DNA of 31,160 bases from a virus, in IMG/VR virus record IMGVR_UViG_3300027754_000303, positions 1 to 31,160 of that record. One strand, given 5' to 3'. The translations under genes were made by a program, and so were the position numbers. The notes beneath the pieces are model-generated. The model ran no database searches and had not been told where the DNA came from. It saw only the letters and a program-made list of their open reading frames with translations. This document shows positions 17,026 to 23,927 of this stretch, in pieces (position 1 is the stretch's first letter; each line of letters starts with the position of its first letter).

Positions 17026-17385
17026 ATGTTACAGAACGATTACACAGACCCACAAATAGTGGCTCAAGCGGAAAAAGATTATCCAGAAACTACTGCTGAA
17101 TACAAACGCATTATGGTAGAACAATACGAACTATTCTGCCGCAAACAATCAAACTATGGACCAGGTAACATTTCAGTAGGAACTGAATGTAGAAGTGATG
17201 CCGATGTTAAACTATCTCTTACTGGATTATGGTTTCGTATCAATGATAAAATCAACAGATTAAAACAAATGATTATTATTGGTGCGCAAGATAATGTAGG
17301 TGAATCACTTACAGACACATATCAGGACTTATCAGTCTATGGAATTATTGCCCAAATTGTACAAAACAAAAAATGGGGTAAATAA
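17026..17385 (+). CDS. DUF1599 / nucleotide modification-associated domain 1 (Nmad1) protein
   Basis: 119 residues, nearly the whole length being the domain. Seen: YELFCRKQSNYGPGNISVG, then DVKLSLTGLWFRINDKINRL, then ESLTDTYQDLSVYGIIAQI and KKWGK. This is the DUF1599 (Nmad1) pattern: small all-helical proteins found in phages and often encoded near base-modification enzymes. The biochemical activity is not established to my knowledge. Here it lies about 9 kb from a TS-like/PLP/methyltransferase cluster, which fits a phage with modified bases but does not prove it. Family call fairly firm; role inferred. Confidence 0.8.
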   Translation: MLQNDYTDPQIVAQAEKDYPETTAEYKRIMVEQYELFCRKQSNYGPGNISVGTECRSDADVKLSLTGLWFRINDKINRLKQMIIIGAQDNVGESLTDTYQDLSVYGIIAQIVQNKKWGK

Positions 17386-17417
17386 TTTGGAGATACGAAA
17401 AAAACTTCGTATCTTTG
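17386..17417 (+). promoter_or_regulatory. Bacteroidota-type promoter upstream of gp32-like gene
   Basis: TTTG (17386-17389), 20-nt spacer, TATCTTTG (17410-17417). Its -7 box is shared with the right arm of the hairpin below. The first gene of the replication operon starts 97 nt downstream. Confidence 0.7.
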
Positions 17418-17420
17418 TTT
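17391..17420 (+). terminator. Terminator-like hairpin embedded in the gp32 promoter
   Basis: Perfect 9-bp stem AGATACGAA (17391-17399) and TTCGTATCT (17406-17414), A-rich loop, then TTGTTT. It follows the Nmad1 stop by 5 nt. It may instead or also be an operator, since it occupies the promoter spacer. Confidence 0.65.
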
Positions 17421-17438
17421 CAACATTTTAAGAATCCG

Positions 17439-17448
17439 ATATTTATAC
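17439..17448 (+). promoter_or_regulatory. Near-match to the late decamer (ATATTTATAC)
   Basis: Nine of ten bases match, 75 nt before the gp32-like ATG. It would give this gene a second, late promoter in addition to the host-type one; T4 gene 32 also has several promoters. Weak on its own. Confidence 0.35.
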
Positions 17449-17452
17449 TTGT

Positions 17453-17510
17453 AAGATTTATCGCGATAATCTTAAAATCTAATAAATAAAACTTAAAAAC
17501 AAAAAAAAAG
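17453..17510 (+). promoter_or_regulatory. Structured then A-rich leader of gp32-like gene (possible autogenous operator)
   Basis: A near-perfect inverted repeat AAGATTTATCGCGATAATCTT (17453-17473, given as 10 bp arms with one bulge) is followed by ~37 nt almost without G or C pairing ability. T4 gp32 represses its own translation by binding a folded 5' element and then an unstructured A/U-rich leader; the layout here is similar. Inferred. Confidence 0.4.
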
Positions 17511-17513
17511 CGT

Positions 17514-18374
17514 ATGAACATTAATGCAATTAAGCAGCGTCTAAATTCGTTGCAAAACACATCCAAAAAGACAGATGCTCTTTGGAAACCAAAGCCGGGA
17601 AAATATACAATCCGTATAGTTCCTTACAAGTTCAACAACGAAAATCCTTTCATTGAACTTTTATTTCATTACAATATTAACAACAAAACTTATTTATCAC
17701 CAGCTTCGTTCCAACGTCCTGACCCGATTTTAGAGTTTGCCGAAAAGTTAAAACGATTAGGTGATACTGAAAATTGGAAAGCAGGTAAGAAGATGGAGCC
17801 AAAATTGCGTACCTTTGCACCAATCGTAGTGCGTGGTGAAGAAGGACAAGGTGTTAAGTTTTGGGGATTTGGTAAGACAGTTTATCAAGAAGTATTAGCA
17901 ATCATTTCTGACCCGGATTATGGTGATATTACAGATGCCGAAACAGGTAGAGATGTAGTAATTGAGATTGTTGAAGCAGAAGGTAAAACTTATCCAGAAA
18001 CTCGTATTCGTGTTAAGCCAAACCAAACACCAATTTCTGATAATGTAGAGTTGAATAACAAATTATTAAATGAGCAGACTGAAATTACTGACATTTATAG
18101 TGAATTAACTTATGCAGAATTAAAGGGTGTTTTAGAGAATTGGTTAAACCCAACAGCACAACACGAGGATGAAGATTCACCTGCACCATCGGTTGCATCG
18201 GAATCATTAAGACCTCAACCACAAACGGTTCAGGAGCAAGTAGCACCTCAACCAATTTCAGTACCTAAATCGGCAGAGCCAATTACAGAGTTACCGTGGG
18301 ATGTAGCAGAACAAAAACCTGCTTCTACAAAGGTTGATGTAGCTTCGGCATTTGAAGATTTATTCAATTCATAA
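17514..18374 (+). CDS. gp32: Single-stranded DNA-binding protein (T4 gp32-like)
   Basis: 286 residues, close to T4 gp32 (301). Order: N-terminal oligomerisation region (NINAIKQRLNSLQN), core OB-fold region with ALWKPKPGKYTIRIVPYKFN, ELLFHYNINNKTYLSPASF, FAPIVVRGEEGQGVKFWGFG, a Pro/Gln/Ser-rich linker from ~residue 215, and an acidic tail ending ASAFEDLFNS, the type that recruits replication partners. The protein contains no cysteine: the T4 zinc site (one His, three Cys) is absent, with H52 left but RPDPI where CxxC would be expected. It coats ssDNA in replication and recombination. First gene of the replication operon; UvsX follows after 17 nt. Confidence 0.9.
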   Translation: MNINAIKQRLNSLQNTSKKTDALWKPKPGKYTIRIVPYKFNNENPFIELLFHYNINNKTYLSPASFQRPDPILEFAEKLKRLGDTENWKAGKKMEPKLRTFAPIVVRGEEGQGVKFWGFGKTVYQEVLAIISDPDYGDITDAETGRDVVIEIVEAEGKTYPETRIRVKPNQTPISDNVELNNKLLNEQTEITDIYSELTYAELKGVLENWLNPTAQHEDEDSPAPSVASESLRPQPQTVQEQVAPQPISVPKSAEPITELPWDVAEQKPASTKVDVASAFEDLFNS

Positions 18375-18381
18375 AATAAAA

Positions 18382-18386
18382 AGGAG
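18382..18386 (+). promoter_or_regulatory. Strong Shine-Dalgarno AGGAG for uvsX
   Basis: AAAAAGGAGTTACA with a 5-nt spacer to the ATG at 18392. One of only three clear AGGAG sites in the window. Confidence 0.6.
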
Positions 18387-18391
18387 TTACA

Positions 18392-19519
18392 ATGGCAAAA
18401 GTTCAAGTGGATTTAGCACAACAAATTGCCGATAATCTAAATAAGAAATACAAAGACCAAAAGGTTGCGTTCTTTTTAGATGATGACTCGGAGGATGCAC
18501 CCACCAATATAACGGGGTGGGTGTCCTCTGGGGCAACTATGTTGGATGTGGCAGTTTCCAATAGACCATTTGGTGGATTTCCAATTGGTAGAATTACGGA
18601 AATTACGGGATTAGAGCAGAGTGGTAAATCATTATTATCAGCACACGTGTTAGCAGAAACGCAAAAGCAAGGTGGTGTTGCAGTATTGATTGATACAGAA
18701 ACTGCGGTAAGTAGAGAGTTCTTTGATGCAATTGGTGTAGATGTATCCAAACTATTATATATTACGGCTGATACCGTAGAGGATATATTTGAAACAATTG
18801 ATACAATCATTGAGCAAGTAAGAAAAGGTGATAAAGATAAGTTAGTAACTATCGTAGTTGATTCAGTAGCAGCAGCATCTACACAGAGAGAGTTGGAAGC
18901 TGATTATGGTAAGGATGGATACGCGACTGATAAGGCAATCATCATTTCAAAAGCAATGCGTAAAATCACAAATGTGATTGGTAGACAAAAGATTACATTA
19001 GTATTCACAAACCAATTACGCCAAAAGATGAACGCAATGGCATTTTCAGACCCTTGGACTACATCAGGTGGTAAAGCAATCGCATTCCACGCTTCGGTTA
19101 GGTTGAGATTAGCGTCAACTGGTAAAATCAAAGCAAAGGATGCAAAGGGTAATGAGAGAGTAGTTGGTATCAAAGTAAGAGCTAATGTTATTAAGAATAG
19201 ATTAGGACCACCATTGCGTTCAGCAGATTTTGATATTTTCTTTGATAGAGGTATTGACAACTACGGAGCATGGTTGGGAGCAATGAAAGATTATGACTTT
19301 GTTAAGCAAGGTGGTGCATGGTACACATATGTTGACGTTGAAACTGGCGAAGAATTTAAATTCCAAGCCAAAGAATTGCAAGATTTGTTGGAAAATAACC
19401 CATCGGTAAAAGAACAAATATATAAACGAATTTGTGAGTTTACTATTCTACAATACAAAAAGGATTCATTGGATACAGATAATCTAGTAGTAGATACGGC
19501 AGTATTAGGTGATGAATAA
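18392..19519 (+). CDS. uvsX: RecA-family recombinase (UvsX-like)
   Basis: 375 residues (T4 UvsX 391). Walker A GLEQSGKS at 73-80, preceded by the RecA-type GGFPIGRITEITG; Walker B TIVVDSVAA near 153-161; a DNA-binding loop 2-like region around the INQ-type FTNQLRQKM and a WTTSGGKAIAFHASVRLRL segment. It forms filaments on gp32-coated ssDNA and catalyses strand exchange, driving recombination-dependent replication and repair. No UvsW or UvsY gene is in the window. Operon position between gp32 and the 5' exonuclease supports the assignment. Confidence 0.93.
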   Translation: MAKVQVDLAQQIADNLNKKYKDQKVAFFLDDDSEDAPTNITGWVSSGATMLDVAVSNRPFGGFPIGRITEITGLEQSGKSLLSAHVLAETQKQGGVAVLIDTETAVSREFFDAIGVDVSKLLYITADTVEDIFETIDTIIEQVRKGDKDKLVTIVVDSVAAASTQRELEADYGKDGYATDKAIIISKAMRKITNVIGRQKITLVFTNQLRQKMNAMAFSDPWTTSGGKAIAFHASVRLRLASTGKIKAKDAKGNERVVGIKVRANVIKNRLGPPLRSADFDIFFDRGIDNYGAWLGAMKDYDFVKQGGAWYTYVDVETGEEFKFQAKELQDLLENNPSVKEQIYKRICEFTILQYKKDSLDTDNLVVDTAVLGDE

Positions 19520-19527
19520 ACAAACAT

Positions 19528-20583
19528 ATGAACGAGTTATATAAAAGGTTATTAGATGAAGTTAGTGAGGAACACACGAAAGTAAAAGACCAATCATTAA
19601 ACTCAAAAGTTCTATTAGTAGATGGATTAAATACTTTTATCAGAGCATGGACGGTAAATCCCGCAATGGATGATAATGGTGACCACATCGGTGGTATAAC
19701 TGGCTTCCTAAAGAGTATAGGTTATGCAATCAGAGAATACAAAGCAACTCGTTGTATCATTGTATTTGATGGTAAAGGTGGTTCGGACAGCCGTAAAAAG
19801 ATATTTAGTGGATACAAAGCTGATAGAGGTAAAAGCCGTTTTAGAGTAAATCGTCAATATGAAGATATGATGTCAAAGGAAGATGAGAGTGTTTCTATGA
19901 AACGCCAAATGATTGGCCTAATAGAATTGCTTGAATATCTTCCTGTTGATATTATGTTGTTTGATAGTATAGAAGCAGATGATGTGATTGGATATATTGC
20001 ATCAAAATTAGTTACGGAAGATGATGGAGCAATAGTAATGTCATCTGATAAGGATTTTTTACAATTAGTTAAATCAAATGTTGAAGTTTACTCACCAAGC
20101 AAAAAGAAATTATATACGGAGCAAACGATTGTTGAGGAGTTTGGCATCCATCCCAATAATTTTATGGTATATCGTTGTCTTGACGGTGACACCTCTGATA
20201 ATATTAATGGCATTGGTGGGTGTGGTCTCAAAACAATTATTAAGAGATTTCCAGAAGTGGTGGAATCGGAAAGAATAGAGTTTGATAAATTATTTGAGTT
20301 ATGTGAAGAACGTGGTTCTGGTAAAGGACCTAAAATTTACAAAGATATTTTGGATGGAAAACCAATTGTAGAAAGAAATTTCAGATTAATGCAATTAGAA
20401 AACCCAGAAATATCATCTAACACACGATTAAAGATTAATGCTAAATATCAAGAGAATGTATCCAAATTGGATAAATTATCTTTTATTAAAAAAGCAATGA
20501 GTATGAAGGTTATTGATGCATTGGGAGATGTAAATAATTGGATTATAAAGAATTTTAGTTTAATTAACAAATATAGTAAATAA
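19528..20583 (+). CDS. 5'-3' exonuclease / flap endonuclease (T4 RNase H-like)
   Basis: 351 residues (T4 Rnh 305). PIN/FEN fold metal ligands are visible: VLLVDGLNTFIRA (D32), CIIVFDGKG (D81), SIEADDVIGYIA (E149, D151, D152), MSSDKDFLQL (D174, D176), and LDGDTSDNINGIGGCGLKT, the helix-three-turn-helix DNA-binding loop (D219-D224). In T4 this enzyme removes RNA primers and trims 5' ends. It lies between uvsX and the helicase gene, within the replication operon. The ATG at 19528 is 8 nt after the uvsX stop. Confidence 0.9.
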   Translation: MNELYKRLLDEVSEEHTKVKDQSLNSKVLLVDGLNTFIRAWTVNPAMDDNGDHIGGITGFLKSIGYAIREYKATRCIIVFDGKGGSDSRKKIFSGYKADRGKSRFRVNRQYEDMMSKEDESVSMKRQMIGLIELLEYLPVDIMLFDSIEADDVIGYIASKLVTEDDGAIVMSSDKDFLQLVKSNVEVYSPSKKKLYTEQTIVEEFGIHPNNFMVYRCLDGDTSDNINGIGGCGLKTIIKRFPEVVESERIEFDKLFELCEERGSGKGPKIYKDILDGKPIVERNFRLMQLENPEISSNTRLKINAKYQENVSKLDKLSFIKKAMSMKVIDALGDVNNWIIKNFSLINKYSK

Positions 20584-20607
20584 CAATTTAAACGCGGAGA
20601 GCAATCT

Positions 20608-20820
20608 ATGAAGTGCATTAAAAATAAAGATGGAGAAATCCGAAGAGTATTAGAAACAGAAGCTGACCAAAAAGTAAAATCTTACGGATGGACATTCGTC
20701 CCAAAATCAGAGTGGAAAGCATTACGTGTAAAAACAAAAGAAAAAGTAGTAGTCGAAGTTAATACTAATTTAACAATTGAAGAAAAGAGATTAGCAAGAA
20801 AGAAGAAGGATAAAAAATAA
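20608..20820 (+). CDS. Small basic protein of unknown function in the replication operon
   Basis: 70 residues, strongly basic C-terminus (EEKRLARKKKDKK) and a compact N-terminal part with MKCIKNKDGEIRRV and YGWTFVPKSEWKAL. A GGAGAG SD-like site lies 6 nt upstream of the ATG. Its stop overlaps the helicase start (TAATG), so the two are translationally coupled. Coupling and the basic tail suggest a nucleic-acid-binding partner of the helicase, but that is inference. The family is not recognised and it is too short to be a usual helicase loader. Confidence 0.7.
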   Translation: MKCIKNKDGEIRRVLETEADQKVKSYGWTFVPKSEWKALRVKTKEKVVVEVNTNLTIEEKRLARKKKDKK

Positions 20821-22187
20821 TGGAAACAATAGATAATCTACAAAAGTTTGGTCAATCGTATCAGGCAAAAGTAGTTGCATCGTTGTTAGAATCCCAACCT
20901 TTCTTAAATCAAGTTTCCGATATAACCAAAAAAGATTTTTTTGAATTAGAAGCAGATAGATGGATAGTTGGTGAGATTGTATCTTACAATTTAAACAATA
21001 ATTCTGCACCTACATTAGATGTATTCAAAGTAAAATTGAATGAGGTAGAAACTGATGCCCAAAAGAAAATGATTGTAGATAGATTACAACAGGTCTATGA
21101 TTTATTTGGTTCACCGGATTCAGATTTTATTAAGCAAGAATATTTACAATTCTGTAAAAGACAGAAACTTAAATCAGCTATCTTCCAATCAGTTGATTTA
21201 CTACAAAGTGGTAAGTATGATGAGGTTGGGACACTTATTCAAGATGCATTAAGAGCAGGTTTAGAAAACAATTTAGGACACGATTATTTTTTAGATATTC
21301 TATATCGTTTAGAAGATGTAAAAAGAAACTCCGTACCTACCGGTTGGAAACCAATTAATGAGTTGATGGATGGTGGATTAGGACCAGGTGAGTTAGGTGT
21401 TGTAGTAGCACCATCTGGCATTGGTAAGACTTGGATATTGTGTAAGTTGGGTGCAGATGCAGTAGCACTTGGTTTCAATGTGTTGCATTATAGTTTGGAG
21501 TTGAGTGAGAACTATGTAGGTTGTAGATACGATACAATTTATACAGGCATTCCTTTGGCAGATTTAAAAAACAATAAAGAGGAAATACAAAGAAAACTAA
21601 AAGGTTATTCTGCTCGTTTGATGATTAAAAATTATCCAAATAGGGGAGCTAGTGTAAAAACTATGAAAGCTCACATTGATAAATTAAGAGCACAAGGATT
21701 TATCCCACATCTTATTATAGTGGATTATGCTGATTTACTTAAACCTGTAAATAAACGAGATGGTTTATACGCAGAGTTGGGTGGAGTGTATGAGGAACTA
21801 CGTGGTATGGGTGGAGAACTTGGAGTTCCAATTTGGACTGCATCGCAAACCAATAGAGGTGCATTGGAAGATGAAGTAATCCACGCAGATTCGATTGCAG
21901 ATAGTTATGCCAAAGTAATGACAGCTGATTTTATTATTAGTGTATCTCGTAAGGATAAAGATAAGTTGGCTAATACTGCAAGGGTGCATGTGATGAAAAA
22001 CAGATTTGGACCAGATGGTTTAACATTCCCAACAAAGATGGATACGATGCGAGGTGAGATAGAAATATACGATGCACAATCATCAAATGGTATTATGGCA
22101 ACCAAAGAAAGTAACAATGGAGTTCAGATAGAAAAGAAATTATTACACAAAAAGTATCTGGAAAATATGCCAACCGATATGGGCTAA
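20820..22187 (+). CDS. gp41: Replicative DNA helicase (DnaB / T4 gp41-like)
   Basis: 455 residues (T4 gp41 475). The N-terminal ~150 residues are helical as in the DnaB collar; the RecA-like motor follows. Walker A APSGIGKT at 197-204, Walker B LIIVDYADLL with D302, WTASQTNRGAL sensor loop and KNRFGPDG containing the arginine-finger region. It unwinds DNA at the fork in the 5'-3' direction. Starts within the stop of the small basic gene. Followed by a 113-nt gap before nrdB. No separate primase is in the window. Confidence 0.92.
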   Translation: METIDNLQKFGQSYQAKVVASLLESQPFLNQVSDITKKDFFELEADRWIVGEIVSYNLNNNSAPTLDVFKVKLNEVETDAQKKMIVDRLQQVYDLFGSPDSDFIKQEYLQFCKRQKLKSAIFQSVDLLQSGKYDEVGTLIQDALRAGLENNLGHDYFLDILYRLEDVKRNSVPTGWKPINELMDGGLGPGELGVVVAPSGIGKTWILCKLGADAVALGFNVLHYSLELSENYVGCRYDTIYTGIPLADLKNNKEEIQRKLKGYSARLMIKNYPNRGASVKTMKAHIDKLRAQGFIPHLIIVDYADLLKPVNKRDGLYAELGGVYEELRGMGGELGVPIWTASQTNRGALEDEVIHADSIADSYAKVMTADFIISVSRKDKDKLANTARVHVMKNRFGPDGLTFPTKMDTMRGEIEIYDAQSSNGIMATKESNNGVQIEKKLLHKKYLENMPTDMG

Positions 22188-22300
22188 TATACTTAAAAAA
22201 CTACCAAACTTACATAGAAAAATCCTACGAAAAGTTGGGTGGAAAAGGTAGTATATACAATACTTATCTATACCTAAAATTGAAATTAGATAAAAAAACT
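22188..22300 (+). other. Leader region of nrdB, open in the nrdB frame
   Basis: 113 nt without a supported gene. The nrdB frame stays open through it and a TTG at 22235 could add 22 residues, but the family N-terminus begins at the ATG at 22301. Partial inverted pairing is visible (CTACCAAACTT around 22201 with AAGTTGGG at 22232 and GGTAG at 22247). It may be a structured leader, or a remnant. No TAnnTTTG box seen. Confidence 0.4.
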
Positions 22301-23314
22301 ATGAGCAAATTATTTACAGAAAGGGTAGCATATAAACCATTTGAATACCCTGTTTATTATACGGAGGGTTGGTTATTACAAGCTCAAGCGTTTTGGCTTC
22401 ACACAGAAATACCGATGCAAGGTGATGTTAAGGATTGGAATGAAAACCTATCACCATCCGAAAAACATTTAGTTGGAAATATTCTTTTGGGTTTTGCTCA
22501 AACTGAATGTGCAGTTTCTGATTATTGGACAGGTATGGTTACTAAATGGTTTCCAAAGCATGAGATTAGACAGATGGCAATGTTGTTTGGTTCACAAGAA
22601 ACAATACATTCAGTTGCATATTCTTACTTAAATGAAACATTGGGATTAGATGATTTTGCAGGTTTTATGCACGATGAGGTTATGAAAGAAAGATTTGAAC
22701 TTCTTACTAACACAACTGCCGAATGGACGCCAAAAGATTTAAGAACAAATCATCAAGCTAGAGTTGAAGTGGCTCGTTCACTTGCTATATTTTCTGCATT
22801 CACAGAGGGTGTAGCCCTTTATTCATCATTTGCTGTATTGTATTCTTTCCAAATGAGAAATCTATTGAAAGGAATTGGACAACAAATGAAGTGGAGTGTT
22901 AGAGATGAATCACTACATTCTAAAATGGGATGCCAATTATTCAGACATATGTGTGATGAGTATCCTGAATTGTTAGAAGAAGCTAAAGTTGACGTATATA
23001 AAGCAGCTGAAATGATTAGAGATTTAGAACATAAGTTTATTGATAAAATTTTTGAAATGGGTGATTTGGATAATCTTAAAAAAGATGACCTAAAAGAATT
23101 TATTACAAAGAGAGTTAATGAAAAGTTAGGAGAATTAGGTTACAATCCAATCGTAGGTGGTGATGGTATGTTTGAATATAATGAAAAGAAAGCATCTGAA
23201 TTAGATTGGTTTTATCATTTGACAGGCGGGGTCACTCATACTGATTTCTTTGCAATGAGACCAACCGATTATTCAAAAGCAGGTGAAGGTGAAGATTGGG
23301 GAGATATATTTTAA
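22301..23314 (+). CDS. nrdB: Ribonucleotide reductase class I beta subunit
   Basis: 337 residues from ATG 22301. Di-metal ligands by motif: E69 in QTECAVSDYW, E100 and H103 in QETIHSVAY, E170 in FTEGVALY, E203 and H206 in VRDESLHSKM. Y107, four residues after H103, matches the radical Tyr (Y122 of E. coli). The first ligand, Asp84 in E. coli, is Glu here with the same 31-residue spacing to the next. The C-terminus ends in acidic/aromatic residues (GEGEDWGDIF), the type that docks on the alpha subunit. It makes the radical for dNTP synthesis. It is separated from nrdA by a homing endonuclease gene. Confidence 0.93.
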   Translation: MSKLFTERVAYKPFEYPVYYTEGWLLQAQAFWLHTEIPMQGDVKDWNENLSPSEKHLVGNILLGFAQTECAVSDYWTGMVTKWFPKHEIRQMAMLFGSQETIHSVAYSYLNETLGLDDFAGFMHDEVMKERFELLTNTTAEWTPKDLRTNHQARVEVARSLAIFSAFTEGVALYSSFAVLYSFQMRNLLKGIGQQMKWSVRDESLHSKMGCQLFRHMCDEYPELLEEAKVDVYKAAEMIRDLEHKFIDKIFEMGDLDNLKKDDLKEFITKRVNEKLGELGYNPIVGGDGMFEYNEKKASELDWFYHLTGGVTHTDFFAMRPTDYSKAGEGEDWGDIF

Positions 23315-23316
23315 AA

Positions 23317-23922
23317 ATGCAAATTAAAACGCATCATATTGTTTATTGTACTAGGTGTATTATTACCAAAAAATGGTATATAGGTGTACATAGCACCAAT
23401 AACCTAAATGATGGATATATGGGAAGTGGTAAAATATTAAAACTTTCTATTAAAAAATATGGAATTGAAAACCATATTAGAGAAATATTATTTAATGTTG
23501 ATACAAGGGAAGATGCTTTAAGTTTAGAAGCAACTATGGTTAAAGAAAGTACATTAAGTTTACCAAGATGTATGAATATAAATATAGGTGGTATGGGTGG
23601 AAATTTTGGTGTAGTATCTCCAAATAAAGGTAAAGTTTTTAGCGAAGAGCATAAAGAAAAATTGAGAATTGCTAAACTTGGTATTACACCTTGGAATAAA
23701 AATAAAAAACAACCATACACTGCTGAACAAATAAAAAGAATGGTTAATAATAAAAAAATAAAATCTGGATACAAATGTAAACCAAAATGGCAATATCATT
23801 GTCCTGATGGTGTATTTAATACTATAAAAGAAGCATCTGATTTTTACAAAATTTCACCCCCCGCTTTACGATTTAGGATAAAATCAGCAAATTATTTAGA
23901 TTTTAAAAAAAATAAAATATAA
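23317..23922 (+). CDS. GIY-YIG homing endonuclease inserted between nrdB and nrdA
   Basis: 201 residues from ATG 23317, two nt after the nrdB stop. GIY-YIG nuclease N-terminus: HHIVYCTRCIITKKWYIGVH (residues 6-25), then DGYMGSGKILKLSIKKYG and the acidic SLEATMV (E71, candidate metal ligand). Residues 101-122 contain a NUMOD3-type DNA-binding motif (SPNKGKVFSEEHKEKLRIAK), and the C-terminus has a helix-turn-helix-like repeat (VFNTIKEASDFYKISPPALR) as in IENR1 domains. Free-standing endonucleases of this type spread by cutting related phages lacking the insert; ribonucleotide reductase genes are frequent targets. More A-rich than its neighbours. The upstream start at 23296 would overlap nrdB and is not used. 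Confidence 0.88.
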   Translation: MQIKTHHIVYCTRCIITKKWYIGVHSTNNLNDGYMGSGKILKLSIKKYGIENHIREILFNVDTREDALSLEATMVKESTLSLPRCMNINIGGMGGNFGVVSPNKGKVFSEEHKEKLRIAKLGITPWNKNKKQPYTAEQIKRMVNNKKIKSGYKCKPKWQYHCPDGVFNTIKEASDFYKISPPALRFRIKSANYLDFKKNKI

Positions 23923-23927
23923 AATAT

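Noticed and set aside
20078-20278. Hydrophobic plus-strand frame inside the exonuclease gene
   Set aside because: Out-of-frame shadow; the exonuclease motifs in the main frame are continuous through this interval.
22235-22300. TTG-initiated N-terminal extension of NrdB
   Set aside because: ATG at 22301 gives the normal family start; the extension is low-complexity and initiates at TTG.
23296-23316. Upstream start of the homing endonuclease inside nrdB
   Set aside because: The GIY-YIG domain begins right after the ATG at 23317, which lies 2 nt past the nrdB stop.
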